DNA from: Absidia repens
Lineage: Eukaryota > Mucoromycota > Mucoromycetes > Mucorales > Cunninghamellaceae
Reading direction: 5' to 3'
DNA length: 64,000 bases
Assembly (NCBI GenBank): GCA_002105175.1
Contig: MCGE01000004.1
Location: forward strand, 682,001 to 746,000
Shown here: piece after piece, positions 1 through 12,674 of the stretch
Numbering within the stretch: the stretch's first letter is position 1
How the letters are laid out: every line of letters starts with the position of its first letter
The notes under the pieces: model-generated
What the model saw: only the letters and a program-made list of their open reading frames with translations
Told to the model about the DNA's origin: nothing
Databases searched by the model: none
Made by a program: the position numbers and the translations under genes

Positions 1-4
1 GGGA

Positions 5-1069
5 TCATGAGCCAATTTCACGGTATGCATATTCTGGAGGACCAACAATTGCTACCAAAGAAAGAACCACAGCCAAGAAAGTGCTGAGACACCAACTGAT
101 GATACAGAGAATAAAGGAGACATTGTACCGAGTTCCAATATAAAAGTTAGCACTAGAATTATACAAGTACGCAATGATACCCATGGAAGCGACTTGTGGA
201 AGAGCTGCGTAGAAATAAATGCGTAAAAGCAAAACAATATCAGTAAATAGCCCATTCATAACTGCGCTATGATATAAAGATGTTTTCTTTTTTTTTATTT
301 GCTTACCGTAGAGTATAAATAACCTATAAAAGTACAATGGTATAGCAAGTATACGATCAGAAATCATTTCTTAGTGTGAAATAAAACAGTACTTACCCGG
401 CTAATGTGACCCAAGCCTTGGCTCTCTTGTGTCGTCCACTACACATAGTCCCAATTAAAGCCAGCAGGACAATGGCGCCGAGAATTGCAGAGATAACCAT
501 GCCAGCTGCGGCTCCTCGCCTATGTAAAAAATAAAAAAATAAAAAAAGAAAGGATAATATTAGTCAGTAGCTTTCATGCCAACGACTGCATGGACATACC
601 ATAGTTCACAAAAACCATCTGTATGAGTTCAATGACAAGATAAGATTAGTCTCCATGTTTTCGATCCTAGAAAGGTATATATGTTTTTTTACCTTCTCCA
701 CAATCGCCTTTGTCGCTTAAAGGAAAGGGTCTACATTTAGCAAAACTAAAAGAAAAAATAAAAGGTGAGTGACCAACAATATTTCCAAGTCACCAATACG
801 ACAATGTCTCATTGTACATACCTTCGACACATTTTAAAGAGACCATAGTTTGTTTCCGTATAAAAGGGTACTGGAGTAATAAAAGTCAGCCTGTGTATGT
901 CGTTCCACGGCATAAAAAGAGAATCAGTATGGTTTCGTAATTTTTTATACAGCCTGTGAAAATAATAGCGAGTTTACCATTTCGGGAGTACCAGCGCAAG
1001 TATTGTTAGTATATAACTACAGGTGAATACGAAAAACGTAACAACGTATGTCAACAGAGAGACTGCCAT
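5..1069 (-). CDS. Claudin/PMP22-like tetraspan membrane protein
   Basis: Seven exons (978-1069, 822-953, 693-745, 600-618, 397-519, 307-323, 5-261) join in frame at GT-AG sites and encode 230 residues with start and stop. Four hydrophobic spans are visible: one at the N-terminus, one after the long first loop (GMVISAILGAIVLLALIG), and two near the C-terminus. The first loop carries an NHT glycosylation site, a YGLFKMC motif and further cysteines (AKC, GDC, GFC), recalling the GLW-C-C loop of claudin/PMP22/Sur7-type tetraspans. By family it should sit in the plasma membrane; the exact role is unknown. It diverges from the Pil1-type gene across 215 bases. Sur7-class proteins occur at eisosomes, so the pairing is suggestive, but the assignment is inference. 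Two exons are only 19 and 17 bases, so the model needs RNA support. Confidence 0.7.
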
Positions 1070-1206
1070 AGTTGATATAAAATAAGGGTTGCGTGTGAGA
1101 AAGAGGAGGAACAATGGGAGGTTTTTTTTATATTTTCGTTCGCAGCGTTAAAAAAGGCAATTCCTATTCTGGCCATAAAATGATGTCATATGCCTCGCGG
1201 CTGAGC

Positions 1207-1215
1207 TATATAAAA
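1207..1215 (+). promoter_or_regulatory. TATA box of the Pil1-type gene
   Basis: TATATAAAA lies 70 bases before the chosen ATG at 1285, inside the divergent promoter shared with the tetraspan gene. A CRE-like TGATGTCA is about 30 bases upstream. Seen directly; function inferred from position. Confidence 0.5.
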
Positions 1216-1284
1216 TAAAGTGTGCCTCTCTTTCTTTTCTCTCTTCTTTTTTCCCAATTTTTATTTGTTACCCTTTTTTTCTAC

Positions 1285-3183
1285 ATGTTTTCCTTCAATC
1301 CATTTCACTCTTTTACAAATAAAGTTACTCAGCATGACCCCGCTCTCCAACAACTATTGGAAGATGAAAAGAAACTGAAAGGTCACTGGTTGCTTCTTGC
1401 GGATGAACAACGGATCGCTGCAAATGACTTGATACTTTATGGCCGTCCTTTGGGTGATGATCTAACCGTAAGCTGAGAAAAAAAAAAGCTTTGACAGAGA
1501 GAAGCAGGTATTCATCTATTTTTTAATATTTATTTAGGATGTCACTCAGAAAATGGGTAGTCTTATGATAAAGTGGTCTGAAATGTTGACTAATTTTGCG
1601 GGTACGTAATACAGTGAAGTGATAAAATAAATGAAGGGAAGGGGGAAGTGACTCTTAGGATATCATACTAACAGAGCCAGCATTTTTTTTTAAAAATGAC
1701 ATGTAGGCAGTTGTGATCAATATCAACTGACATTGAAATCAATCTCGGAACGGGAAAGCACACTCTACTCCAGTCGGGAAAAAAAGCACCGCTTGGAAGA
1801 AAGCATTACGCGTTTGGAACAAGATCATCCTGGTGCAGTTGACAAATTAGCGGAACTGAAGCAACAACTGACCTCCTTGGAACAAGCCACCGAAGTCGAT
1901 GAACGCGAAATGGACAATTTCAAACGAATGGCTGTACGTGAAGCGTTTTATCTTTTACTTAATGGTATGCATGAAATGGCGAGCAAGACCGATGTCATGT
2001 CTTCATTTGGGAAATATATCGTCGACGAATTGGATGTGACACCAGTGAAAGATGGCGAAGAACGTCAAAAATATAAAGGTAAGAATAGAACAAAAGGTAT
2101 TAGTATCGACTTTCCTAATTTATGATGGTCATTCATGGTAGGATCTGAACAAACAAGCCGTATTCTCAATGATGCCTCCTATGCAGTGGATAACTGGAAA
2201 CCTGATGGCTCGAAAATACGTCGTACGCTGACAGCACATCATGGGCGTAATCCTCTGGTATCGAAAAACAAGAAGTTGCCGCCAGCACCTATGCCATCTG
2301 AATCTGACGCACCAACCCCTACCGAGACCGACAGCGCTGTTACTGCGTCTCAAGAGGATAGCGATAACAACGACATTGACAACGATTCTGGCAAAAGTAC
2401 ACCCTCTTCAAGACCAGCATCACCTCAACCTACTCAGCACGAACACCAACAACCTTTGAAACAAAAGTCCTTATTTTCTCTCCACAAGCCCGATGCAGTC
2501 GACGATAGTAATGGTGACCAGACTGAAAAAGATGACGATGACTTACCATTAGCACCGACGTCACCTCGACCCCAACCATCCCCCTTACCAGCATATCCGT
2601 ATCAACCATCTCCCTCTCAACAACAAGGCCACGCTGGTGGATTCTCAACTGTTTATTTAGTAAGTGACTATATTTCAATGTTATATATCGTATACGATGA
2701 TATCAAGATTTTGACTCACCGTACTTTTTTATTTTGTGTGTGTTGGTAATTTAGGGTCTACCGGATCATCAAAAGCTCTATCAATTCTATACCAATTACA
2801 CGCCACCCAGACCGTATGAAGAAATGTCTCGCATTCTTAGTCCTCAAGCCGTATTTCAACCTTCACCCCAACAACAGCAACAGCATCTTCAATCTTTCGG
2901 GACACCAACAACATCACATCAATTAGGTCGAGTGGATGCGGGAGGATTTGCGATTCGTGGCGGTGGTAGCAACCCAGCAAGTTATTTGACGCCTCAACCG
3001 TCGGTATCAACATCATCTGTGAATAGTGTCAAGTCAAATGCCAGTAACGGCTCGCATGGATCGCAACCGCAACAGCAAGCCTCGTCACCTCCACCATTAA
3101 CATCTTCGACATCCACCACTGGTCGTCAACAGAAATTAGAATCCAAGGTATCAGCACTACGTGCGAAATTCCAATCGGATTGA
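1285..3183 (+). CDS. PIL1: Eisosome core BAR-domain protein, Pil1/Lsp1 family
   Basis: Five exons (1285-1467, 1538-1601, 1707-2078, 2142-2659, 2755-3183) give 521 residues. Family landmarks run in order: LLEDEKKLKGHW, DVTQKMG, DQYQLTLKSISERE with SREKKHRLEE, an elongated coiled region, then FGKYIVDELDVTPVKDGEERQKYKG and SRILNDA. Pil1/Lsp1 BAR-like helices assemble on the inner face of the plasma membrane and form eisosome furrows. The start was chosen at MFSFNPFHSF because it directly precedes the conserved region. Beyond about residue 210 there is a long, low-complexity tail rich in Ser, Pro, Gln and Asp, making the protein much longer than the 339-residue yeast Pil1; a short basic helix ends it (QQKLESKVSALRAKFQ). 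A poly(A) signal is at 3399-3404. Confidence 0.88.
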
Positions 3184-4777
3184 ACTGATTGGCCTGCATT
3201 CCCCGATTCTCTTTCCGTATGATGCTCTTGTATGTATTATTGGTAGTTTATTATAGACGTTAGATGTATTTTAGTTTTAGTTTTACCCTCATTGGTCACA
3301 TCACCCTTCCTTATCGCTTTATTTATTTGATCCCCCGCCCTTACTTTATCATTTTTCTTATATCCACTATATGCTTCTTAGACTTTATCTATATTTTTAA
3401 TAAAAATTATTACTATTATTATTATCAGTTATCATGTGTAGTCTTTGAATGCTGTGGAAAGGATTGGCGATAAATGTGGTGGACCGCATTCCTGGGTTTG
3501 AGTGATACAATGAATGGGAAAAAAAAGGTATGCATTATGGAAATATTCTGAATAGGGCATATTTTAGAAGACGAAAAAAAAGTAACAGTTATCAGATTGT
3601 GTATTCTCAACAAAAGAAAAACCAAGAGAAACATTCTATTATTCTACTGCCAAGATAATATTACTGAGACGTCGGTGCTTGGTGCTTGATGCTCGGTAGA
3701 ATATGACAATTTGGTATTTTTGAAAAAGTCAGGTATTCGGAGTATACAAAAGGCTACACAGGGTTTTTTTTTCTTTTTTTTTTCAATGCAAGTCAACTAA
3801 AATTTCTATGAATTCTTTTAATGCTGTCATTGGTAAAAAGAAAAACCGATCGATTGCTTTTACATATACTTTGTTCTTCTGAACCACATGTTAATATTCT
3901 ATATTTATACTTGCTACAAGGATAACCTGGCAAGGGTGTAAGGATCTTCAATCCGATCGGTCGATTTAACAACTTCAAGCTCCTTTTCAAGCTGTGTGTA
4001 CAGAGAACAGTTTGGACTGCGAAAAAAAAAAAAGAGTACAGCCTTGCCTTGTTGTTAATATTTGAGATGAAGAAAGAAAGGGATAGATAATGAATTTTAT
4101 TCCACACAATAATGCTGGTTGACTGATAAAGTATATACCAGTCCTCATTACTATGGTGCAACCAATGGGCAAGCACATTTTTGTGATCAGCAAAAACAAT
4201 ATGAGAATAGCATGACATGACCTAGGGACACTTTTTAACGGCAGTATCGGGGAAACAATTTTAATCAGTGAAGTGAAGAGTTTATCCCATCTCTGTGTAG
4301 CATCAAAGAAACAGACCGTTATCATCAATAGAACAAAAGAGGATCCTCGTTTATTTTTGTTTTTTGTTTTGAGATTATTCTTTTTACCAAGTAAAGTACG
4401 CATGTATCATGTAAATCACGCACAGTTCAAGCAGCCAGCGTACCATCATTTTAAAACTCAGTTTTGCAGGAGAATCTACAGTTCAGGCACAAGTTGTGCA
4501 TAGATGCAGAATACGCCCTAAATTGACAGATAATTTACCGCTACAGGGGTGTTTATTTCTGTTGATTTCACCAGTCAATAAAAAATTCTGGCTGGGGCAT
4601 AAGGTGATTTTCCGCCTCGCGGCGTTTATTTTTTTATTTCTATTTCTATTCTTTTTTTTTTATTCTTTACTTTTCTTTTCCTTTCTGTATTATTCTTTTT
4701 TTTTTTTTGAGCCTATTTTATTGGAATTTCACCGCCGCGTCCTTTTTTACATTTTGTTACACTTTTGACCTGATCTG
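3184..4777. other. Intergenic region between the Pil1-type and bHLH genes
   Basis: AT-rich sequence with the 3' end of the Pil1-type transcript and the promoter of the bHLH gene. T-rich pyrimidine tracts occupy 4620-4710, just before the bHLH start. Open frames on the minus strand near 3.8-4.4 kb are low in complexity and match nothing I recognise. No RNA gene was seen. Confidence 0.5.
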
Positions 4778-5962
4778 ATGAATACCACTGCTGTCAATGA
4801 TGTCAATGCACAAAAAAACAGTTACTCTTTTCTGGATGTTGATCCATTCCCATTTACGAACGCTAATTTAACTGATCCTCTCAATATGCCAGTCTTGGAG
4901 GACGATGACATTTATGACACCAATGCCTCCTTTTCAAAAAAGTAAGTACATGCGATTTGTGTTATAGAAAGGCAGGAGTGTGTAATACAAACTGACGTGG
5001 TTTTATGTACGTCTATTCTTTATAGGACTTTGAGTAAAGACGAGAGACGAGCTGAACACAACGCTATTGAGCGGGCTCGACGCGAAAGCTTGAACAGCAA
5101 ATTCCAACAGTTGGCACAAGCGCTACCAAACCTTATGAACTATCGCCGACCATCAAAAAGCCAAATTGTTGAAAAAGCGCTGGACTGGGTGAAGAAAAGT
5201 ATTTCCCGGGAGGAACGATATCGATATCAAGTCATTCAATTGCAAAAGGAAAACAAGAAATTACTGACTCAACTTATGGGCAATCATTCATCAGCATCAC
5301 CTTCAGTATCCATGTCCACACCCATTTCCACCACTGACAGCAATCATGGTCGTCATCATCAACCAGCTGTACCTACTTCACGAATTTCGGCATCCTCTGT
5401 ACCTGCTTCATCATCTAATCATCATGCATTTGCATCATCCGTTACTACTACCACCGACATTCCCACACTTCGCCAACCGGTCTTTGGTGATTTGCCTTCT
5501 GAATCCTCTTGGTTATCTGCCCAACAAAGCCCATCACCAGCACCACTTTTCCCATCATCACTGGCTAGTCCTTTCACATATGGATCAATGGATGATTTGC
5601 ATACTATTTATGATACAAAGAATTTGGATCCAGGTAAAAACAAAAAAAAAGAAAGCGGCATTCAGAAATTAAACATAAAGTTTGGTTTTGACGCTAACAA
5701 AATAAATTATATTTTTTAGCTATATTCCAATCACAGTCGACCGATTTGTATCGTAAGTAATAAATGAGATATGTCGATGCTTCTCATGGTCTCCTGTTTG
5801 ATTCCCACCCTACTCACATTTTTTTATTGTTTCGTTTCAAAAGTAGATACCATGATGACTTCAAGCAATTATACCAATGGCAAGCTACCTCCTTCTCCTG
5901 GGTTTATTCAACCAACCGCTTCTCGGTCAACACCTGCATTTTCTTCCGCCTATCGCATGTAG
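4778..5962 (+). CDS. Basic helix-loop-helix transcription factor
   Basis: Four exons (4778-4941, 5026-5633, 5720-5752, 5847-5962) encode 306 residues. An acidic N-terminus precedes the bHLH at about residues 62-115: basic region RRAEHNAIERARRESLN, then FQQLAQALPNL, a loop and SQIVEKALDWVKKS. His66, Glu70 and Arg74 occupy the H-E-R positions that in class B bHLH proteins read CACGTG E-boxes. A short heptad stretch (YQVIQLQKENKKLLTQL) continues as a possible zipper. The rest is Ser/Thr/His/Pro-rich. Nuclear, dimeric E-box regulator by family; target genes unknown. Several repeats in this window carry CACGTG at their head, which could be targets (inference only). Poly(A) signal at 6138-6143. Confidence 0.85.
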
Positions 5963-7555
5963 ATAGTTTTTTTTTTTTGTTTTTTTTTTTTTGTTTTTTA
6001 CCCCACTTGCCTTGACATAGATTCCCCCTTTTCCAATTTGTTTTGTACGCCCCTCTCCTTTTTTGTATTTTTATTAACATTATTCATTGCTCTCTTAGTT
6101 AGTTAGATCTAGTAAGTTTCATCTTTTTTAGACACTGAATAAAATTTAGAATCTACATTACCAATTTTACCATGCCTTCTTTACAGTCTTTTTCTATACC
6201 ATATACGAAATGTAATCTAAAATAGAGTCGATCCCACCATCGTCAATTTTTTTTCGAGCGGAATGTTAATCGTGTTTCAGAAAATGAAAGGAACGAGGTC
6301 ATAGTGTAACATGTCAATTTACATTAGTGGCGTCAATAATAATATTGCTATTATTATTAGGACACCTTTTTTGCTGTCGTCATTGCCCATCAAATAGGTT
6401 TCCTTAACATATTGAAAATTTTTTATTGGATTTAATTTGTAAAAAAAAATAAAAAAATAAAAAAAAGTTGGATAAAACAACTATGCAGGTGGAACGGGGG
6501 AGGGACAAAATAGTAAAGAAAACAGATGGGTAGGGCTAACTATGTAAATGGAGGGTAAAATAGAGGAGAGGAAGAGATTGTATATTCAACTAAACGATTA
6601 ACAGAGGGTGCATATGTGTAAATTTCATCAATATGGATTTTCTGCTAATACAAAATGTAATCCAGCATGATAATAATCAAGGGTTCCTAACTTGTTGATG
6701 ATGAGCTCTGGTTGTTTTGATCCATAATACTTAAAAATATACTTACCTCTGGTAAAAAAGAGAAAGATAGAGATGAGTACATGTTTTCCGTTTACGCGAA
6801 AGCAACCAAACTCTCCAAACATACTGGCAATTCTACCAACATATCATAAATATAGTGAAATCGGCTGTGTTCCTGATCGAGTTTGTGATTCCTATCGTTA
6901 TTGTGGCACATAGACCCGGTATCAGAGTTGTCCAGTCGTATCATTATAGCAGGAACCGCGTCTGTCCGATCGATCTCCTATAATAAAGCGTCATCTGGCA
7001 TGCGTGAATATATAGAAACACTGTGAAGTCAATTGTTTTTGCTCTAGATACCATATCTAGCGCGCGACTTGCAATGCATAAACATCAATGGAGAAATGAT
7101 TTTAGCTGCTTATTTCACTCATAATGACTTGAACTCAATTGTCAAAAAAAAAAAAAAAAGCAAGACTCGGGACATACTCCCCACTTTGAACTCCCAAATT
7201 CCGAAAAAAGTGCGAGATCAAGTTGGTTTATTAGTTATATGACTTATGACCTTTTCAAATTATCAAGTGAAATAAAAGAGTTGTATTATAGTCGCCTTCT
7301 TTTTGTTTTTACATGCTTGATGTTATGAATAGCAAGTGAGAAAATCTGGTCTAGATCGTTTGTGATTGAAAAAAGTGCTTTCTCCTCAAAACTCCCGAAT
7401 GCGCTCCAGCCGTTGCATTTTTATACTCCTATCGCTGTTTTTTTTCAATGTGTTCATCCCACCTTATTTTCTTATTCATCCACCACAGCGGTTTCTTAAA
7501 AATTCACAACACAACCTCACAAGAGCGAGCACCACAACAAAAAAAATCAAGACGT
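5963..7555. other. Intergenic region downstream of the bHLH gene
   Basis: AT-rich DNA with no convincing complete gene. A coding-like 61-residue minus-strand frame lies at 6792-6977 (listed separately). A poly(A) tract of about 16 occurs near 7144. The right edge adjoins repeat copy 1. Confidence 0.5.
6792..6977 (-). pseudogene. Possible coding remnant or terminal exon, unknown protein
   Basis: On the minus strand an acceptor-like TTATTATAG is followed by an open frame of 61 residues ending at a TAA. Its composition looks coding rather than low-complexity (contains DRTDAVPAIMIRLDNSDTGS and HYIYDMLVELPVCLESL). No start codon or upstream exon could be found, so this may be a relic of a gene or mobile element, or chance. 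I do not recognise the family. Confidence 0.25.
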
Positions 7556-8515
7556 TTCAAATCCCGCCCACGTGAAAGTTTTATTTATTTATTCGCTCAG
7601 TTTCATTTTTTATTTTTTTTCCTTCTTCTCTTCATTCTTCACCATTAAATTTCCATGGGGCTATGTCGGGCTTAGATTAGAGTGAGGACTAGTTTAGAAG
7701 CGTTTTCAGCGCAGGGATTACAAGTTGCAAGGGGAATCCCTTTCATTTTGGATTCAGGATCTACAACCACCATTAGTTGGCTTTTTTGGAACCTTCATTA
7801 GTTTAATTTAGCGCTAGTTTGTCATAATATGTATCTATATCTGAATAAATTACGTCTCTTTAACATACAATTCAATGAAAATGTGTCATTAGTCCCTCTC
7901 ATGTGTTGTGCTTTAGATCCTTCTTTTTGCTACCATCACCCTCTTTGACTATCGTAGTGCATTGTTGCATTTCAGTAATAAATATCCCATCCAATTTCTA
8001 TTACGCCTTGTGCTGTTTATTAAAATGTTTTTTGAGATCACCCATTAGATTAGAGCTGAACATTCCTCTGAATTCCCATCAGTCTCCCTGTTATTCTCCC
8101 ACACACTACCTCCATTAGATCCTGCATCTAGATCTCTTGTGACAATGAACCTCTCGTGTTCAGTTTCGTACCTACCAATATACTTCAATAAAATATGTCT
8201 TTTTCTTATTTAACCATCCTGCGCCCCGTATGATAGTGAGAAATGTGATTATTGTTGATCATTTGTGAGTGCCTTATAGAGCACCTTGTCCCCGTTGGCT
8301 CACCCCTTTAAAACCCAAGCGACTGGCTGGCAATCCTGGATCATTTAATATAAATAGGACCCTTTAATATAAAATATGGGCACCCTTCCTTCACATACAC
8401 AAGACTTCCCGGTTGAGATATCGCCTATGACAGTGCAAAATATGGCGAGTGTCTCATCCATGCCATCAAAATCAATACATTTCAATAACGACAACCCCCG
8501 TCCCTGACACCCAGT
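7556..8515 (+). repeat. Dispersed 1.3-kb repeat family, copy 1
   Basis: Starts with TTTCAAATCCCGCCCACGTG and continues through a T-rich leader and a conserved core (a GACTAGTTTAGAAGCG motif, GGGATTACAAG, CCCTTTCATTTTGGAT, CCACCATTAGTTGGC). A series of diverged modules with AATAAA and ATGTC follows. It ends at a run of 41 T (8521-8561). No open frame of interest. Shared segments with the seven other copies were found by eye. Confidence 0.75.
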
Positions 8516-8519
8516 AGCG

Positions 8520-8562
<43 letters not shown>

Positions 8563-8835
8563 TTCCTTGAAAGTGTTGTAATGTATAAATCCCGTATAAT
8601 CCTTTATTTTTGAATTTGGGAATGAAAGATGAAAGTACCCCGAGCCTTGCACCTAACAAAAACAATAACGTTTGATCTGTACGGAGGATAATTGCCTGCC
8701 AGAGTTTTATTTTTTGTAAATAATTTGAAGACTAAACTAATAAATACATAATAATGATAATAATGATAATAATAAAAACAAACAAAGACACCTATACTAC
8801 TAATACTATTGCTAAATCAAATCCAGGGGAAGAGT

Positions 8836-10707
8836 TTACACTTTACATGCCACGTTTCCAACCACAATGCTCATCTTCGGTGGTTGCAACACATGAGTTC
8901 TATAGTCGGAGGAAGGCACACCACAAGAAGAGGGGAGACTTGACGCATAATATTTTGTCACTTGATCATCATTGTCATCAAGACTGGCATCCAACCGAGG
9001 ACCATGTCGCGCTTCGAGGACTTTGACTTTTACCACCCAGTCATAGACCAATTCAAAGGTATCCCTAGTAAGTTCAGACATAATCGTGCATGGGCAATGC
9101 TGCGGGATGTTTGCCACTGGAGAGAGATCAAAATGCATTTCCCGTGTAGTAAATAAAAAGAATGGTTGTCGTGCAGCAGATGGTGTCAAAGAAGACGAAG
9201 ATGATGTTGATGATGATGATAATGTCGAGGAGTTGTTTACTTCTGGTTTCAATGGAGGTGTTGTCGGAGGTGTAAGCACGAGTCCTTGATGTCGTCCTGA
9301 TGCTGCAGTTGTTGTTTTCTTCATCGTAGGTCCCTCTTGTATTTCAGGAGCATCTACTTCATCACCATAAAAGACGCTAGTTGTTTGAAAATCAATATCA
9401 GACGCCACCGTTTCGCCCACACTACATGTCATGCCAATGCGCCTAACAAGTTTCATTTCAATGGTCACCATCGCAATCCTGATACCAGCGCCATTGACAA
9501 GTTTGACGGAGAATGGAAGAGCTTGGCCTCGACAAAAGGCACGGCGAGGAAGTTCCAATGTACAGTCCAGAGCCTTTGAATATTTGGACGACTGCCGATC
9601 AAGGGGAAGCCAGGCACGATGATTTTGGACCAGTCGATACCACCAATCGCTAATAAATGATATATGGGGGCCCATCCTATTGCCGGTATCGGGATTCCTA
9701 TCAGATGAAGCCATAAGACCACTGTCGTTGTTGTTGTTGATCACCAGCGAGCTTGAAGACGAGGACGTGGACAATGATACAAAAGAAGGATTCGAGTAGT
9801 TTTGGTATATGGTTGAATTTCTATGCTTGTGTCGGTAGCGTCGTGATGAATTCAGAAGTCGGTTCAAAAACGAGTCGTTGCCCAGCCAAAGTCGATCAGT
9901 TTCACGGAGAAGACCGGCATACGTGGTGGATAACACATTTACAGGAGGATCGAAGCGCACGGGCAATTTGGCGTATGTCATATAATGAATTCCTTTATCT
10001 ACTTCCTTGCATAACATGATAGCAATCGCATAGTATTGAATCGGACAGTAAGGGTGGTTGAAGGAGCCTGGCAGCAGTCGTGATGATGGCGTTGACAGGC
10101 GGTATCGCACCTTGTGATTCTTGTTTTCCAAATTGTAGACATGGGCGGATGGATAATCGAAGCTGGTCAATTCAGGATGTATTATGGTGTCTTGGGAAGC
10201 GTCTTTGGTTGCAATGTGTCGTATCAGCTTTTCGGTTTCTTTATCCAATGGTGATTTTGTTGCTTTCTGGTTAGTGCTTTTGCTGGTTCTACGACTATCA
10301 TTACTGGTCACGGTGAAGTTGCTGCCATTGTTCATGGGACTGTGCTGTATTGTTGTGCGTGGGTTGTGTTGTGTTTGGCGTTTCATGGCATCTCTACTGC
10401 TTTCGGCAACTGGGAAGTTGGTTTCATCCACTAACGAAGGTCGTCGAGCAATCCGCACACCAGTATTGACAAGTTGATGGTCTTTTAGGCAGTCAAATAT
10501 TCCATTGGTCAGTGGAGAGTTGGGTCTATCGCCGTGGACTTGTACATGGCCAAAGAATACTGCCCGTAGATGCAAAATCTGAATGACTGAATCAGTAGCT
10601 ATTTTGACAGTGCCGGTTATATCCTGACCGGGTTGAATAATCGGAGTATAACCTGATTCGTGGTCTTGGTCGATAGTGAGTTGAAGTCGCGGTAATGTCG
10701 CAGACAT
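8836..10707 (-). CDS. Arrestin-like domain protein
   Basis: A single uninterrupted frame of 623 residues, unusual among these intron-rich neighbours. The N-terminus (LPRLQLTID followed by IIQPGQDITGTVKI and ILHLRAVFFGHVQV) matches the first strands of alpha-arrestin N domains. A second arrestin-like sandwich follows around residues 390-600 (TLELPRRAFCRGQALPFSVKLVNGAGIRIAMVTIEMKLVRRI). Low-complexity inserts rich in Ser and Asn separate them. Alpha-arrestins act as adaptors that recruit Rsp5-type ubiquitin ligases to plasma-membrane transporters; I see no PPxY motif, so ligase recruitment is not evident. The start is the first ATG, with stops upstream. A TTTATT (poly(A) signal on this strand) lies at 8706-8711. 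Confidence 0.75.
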   Translation of the reverse strand: MSATLPRLQLTIDQDHESGYTPIIQPGQDITGTVKIATDSVIQILHLRAVFFGHVQVHGDRPNSPLTNGIFDCLKDHQLVNTGVRIARRPSLVDETNFPVAESSRDAMKRQTQHNPRTTIQHSPMNNGSNFTVTSNDSRRTSKSTNQKATKSPLDKETEKLIRHIATKDASQDTIIHPELTSFDYPSAHVYNLENKNHKVRYRLSTPSSRLLPGSFNHPYCPIQYYAIAIMLCKEVDKGIHYMTYAKLPVRFDPPVNVLSTTYAGLLRETDRLWLGNDSFLNRLLNSSRRYRHKHRNSTIYQNYSNPSFVSLSTSSSSSSLVINNNNDSGLMASSDRNPDTGNRMGPHISFISDWWYRLVQNHRAWLPLDRQSSKYSKALDCTLELPRRAFCRGQALPFSVKLVNGAGIRIAMVTIEMKLVRRIGMTCSVGETVASDIDFQTTSVFYGDEVDAPEIQEGPTMKKTTTAASGRHQGLVLTPPTTPPLKPEVNNSSTLSSSSTSSSSSLTPSAARQPFFLFTTREMHFDLSPVANIPQHCPCTIMSELTRDTFELVYDWVVKVKVLEARHGPRLDASLDDNDDQVTKYYASSLPSSCGVPSSDYRTHVLQPPKMSIVVGNVACKV

Positions 10708-11829
10708 GCCTAATGAATAAATAAAAATAAAATATTGGTCAAAAGATTATCATAAAGCAAAAAATAAAAAGACCAACTTATTTATATATACCTGAATAAG
10801 AGTTTTTGAGGAGTTCATGTAGACAAATGATAGGAGTATGAGAGCGCACAAATAAGTTACAAAAAAAAAAAAAAAAAAAAAAAAATAGAAAAGGGAAAGG
10901 AGCCACAAAAAAAAGGAGATGCCTTTTTCTCAAGCTGGCTCGTTTAAACCCCGCATTTTTTGGTGATATTTTATTCGAAACTATTCTATCATAAAAAGGT
11001 TTCAGTGACATTGTAGGATCATATGGAATGCATTTATGGTACTGTAAAGCACAATACTGTGTATAAGTATTAATTTGAAGACATGGCAATTTTGTAACGG
11101 CAGAATCAATGCTATGATAGCTGATGGCTATTTGTCATAACAAGCATCACTACTCCTTAAAACACTGCCAATTCCCTTGATAGGTTCGAGTAAGGACAAT
11201 AAGAGGGAGCTAAATTCCTTTTTTAGTACATGTGAGACAGTCTTCCTGCCAGAAAACGTAATCCTTTGTATACACTAAAGTGTCTGTTGCTAACTTTACC
11301 GACACGAAATACTATATACTCTTTGTAGATCAGCAGGTTATGTTTACGCTTTGTATTACTGTAAATTAAGAAACCATATACCCCAATTTAAACTAGAATT
11401 ATAAACAAAACGAAACCCTCACTCGCTATCTTTCAGTATTATTTGAACTAGTGTGTATTATTTTGCCACAACACTTCATTTCTCTACGTGTTACATTAAC
11501 TCTCTATTGATTTTTTTATATTGTAATTGTTCTTTTGGCAAATCAAGAAGTCGTCTCCCATGTTTTATTATATGTCATTTTCGCATTTTTTAACAAAAAC
11601 AGTAACTCATATGTACCAGCCTTACCTTGACATATGCATATTTTTTCCATATTACATACAATACAGTAATCTAATACAATAACTACAGTAACCCAAGCTT
11701 CTTTGGCAGTATTTCGTGTTTTATACAAAATGAAATCATATGGTGCTGTTCCGAAGGTACAGATAGTAAACCTTAATTGGTACAATTTTTTATATAATTT
11801 CAAGACATTCTCACACTTACAACAAACTG
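10708..11829. other. Promoter side of the arrestin gene and intergenic DNA
   Basis: Contains a run of 25 or more A near 10861 and the motif TTTAAACCCCGCATTTTTT at about 10943-10961, which recurs before other genes in the window. No gene recognised. Confidence 0.5.
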
Positions 11830-12640
11830 ATCTACTAAATGTTAGGGGAGAAATTGGCGAAATGCGGTTTTTGAGGAAATTCGATCTCCTCGCCATTTTC
11901 ACCTTAATAATCAGCTTTTCGGGATCAATGGACTTCAGTTTAAATTTCACTTTTTTTTTTCTTATACCGCAAACACACACTCACAAAGCAAAGAAAAAGA
12001 AAACGAAGTGGATAAATACATTATGTACGGTCTAATGGAGGCGATGCTGACGGTACAATCTAGATCTGTTTATGTGAATGGTTTAAGCGAGAATATAGCC
12101 TCGTTCAATATTAATGGACTTAGAACCGACAACAAGTGGTTAGGCCTTAAGGGATGGGGGATGTAAACACAGATAGTTTGTGCAAAATGCTTTAAAACGG
12201 GGACTACATGCAGAGTACACTTCAGATTTAATTATATTATTGGTGGGAGGCGGAGTAGTCATAATGGGTGATTAAAGAGTAAATGCATGGTAGGTTATTC
12301 ACAAAATAGCTATCATAGCGGCATTCTTCATATACAAGTCAGAAAATGGTTAATAAAAAGATGTCTTTTATTGAAGCCTATTGATAGATATTAAAATTGA
12401 AGACGATGGGTTCATTGTAACAAGAGAATCACAGATATGTTCTATTATAGGAACAATGAGATATACGATTGTGAGTTTTGACAAAGGATCATAACTAATC
12501 TAAACAGAAAACTGTAAAATAAAAAACTAATACACCCAACATGGCATGAGGAGAACTAATAGGGCATATGCTACTGTAGCACAATAACGACCAACACTAA
12601 TCTAAAGTAATGATGGCAGTAAGCAAGAGATCTATGAAGA

Positions 12641-12674
<34 letters not shown>

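Noticed and set aside
3793..4403. Two overlapping minus-strand frames of about 140 residues
   Set aside because: Rich in Ser, Phe, Leu and Lys, typical of AT-rich noncoding DNA; no motif, start context or exon partner.
11183..11192. GGTTCGAGT resembling a tRNA B box
   Set aside because: No A box, acceptor stem or anticodon arm can be drawn around it; no tRNA genes were found in the window.
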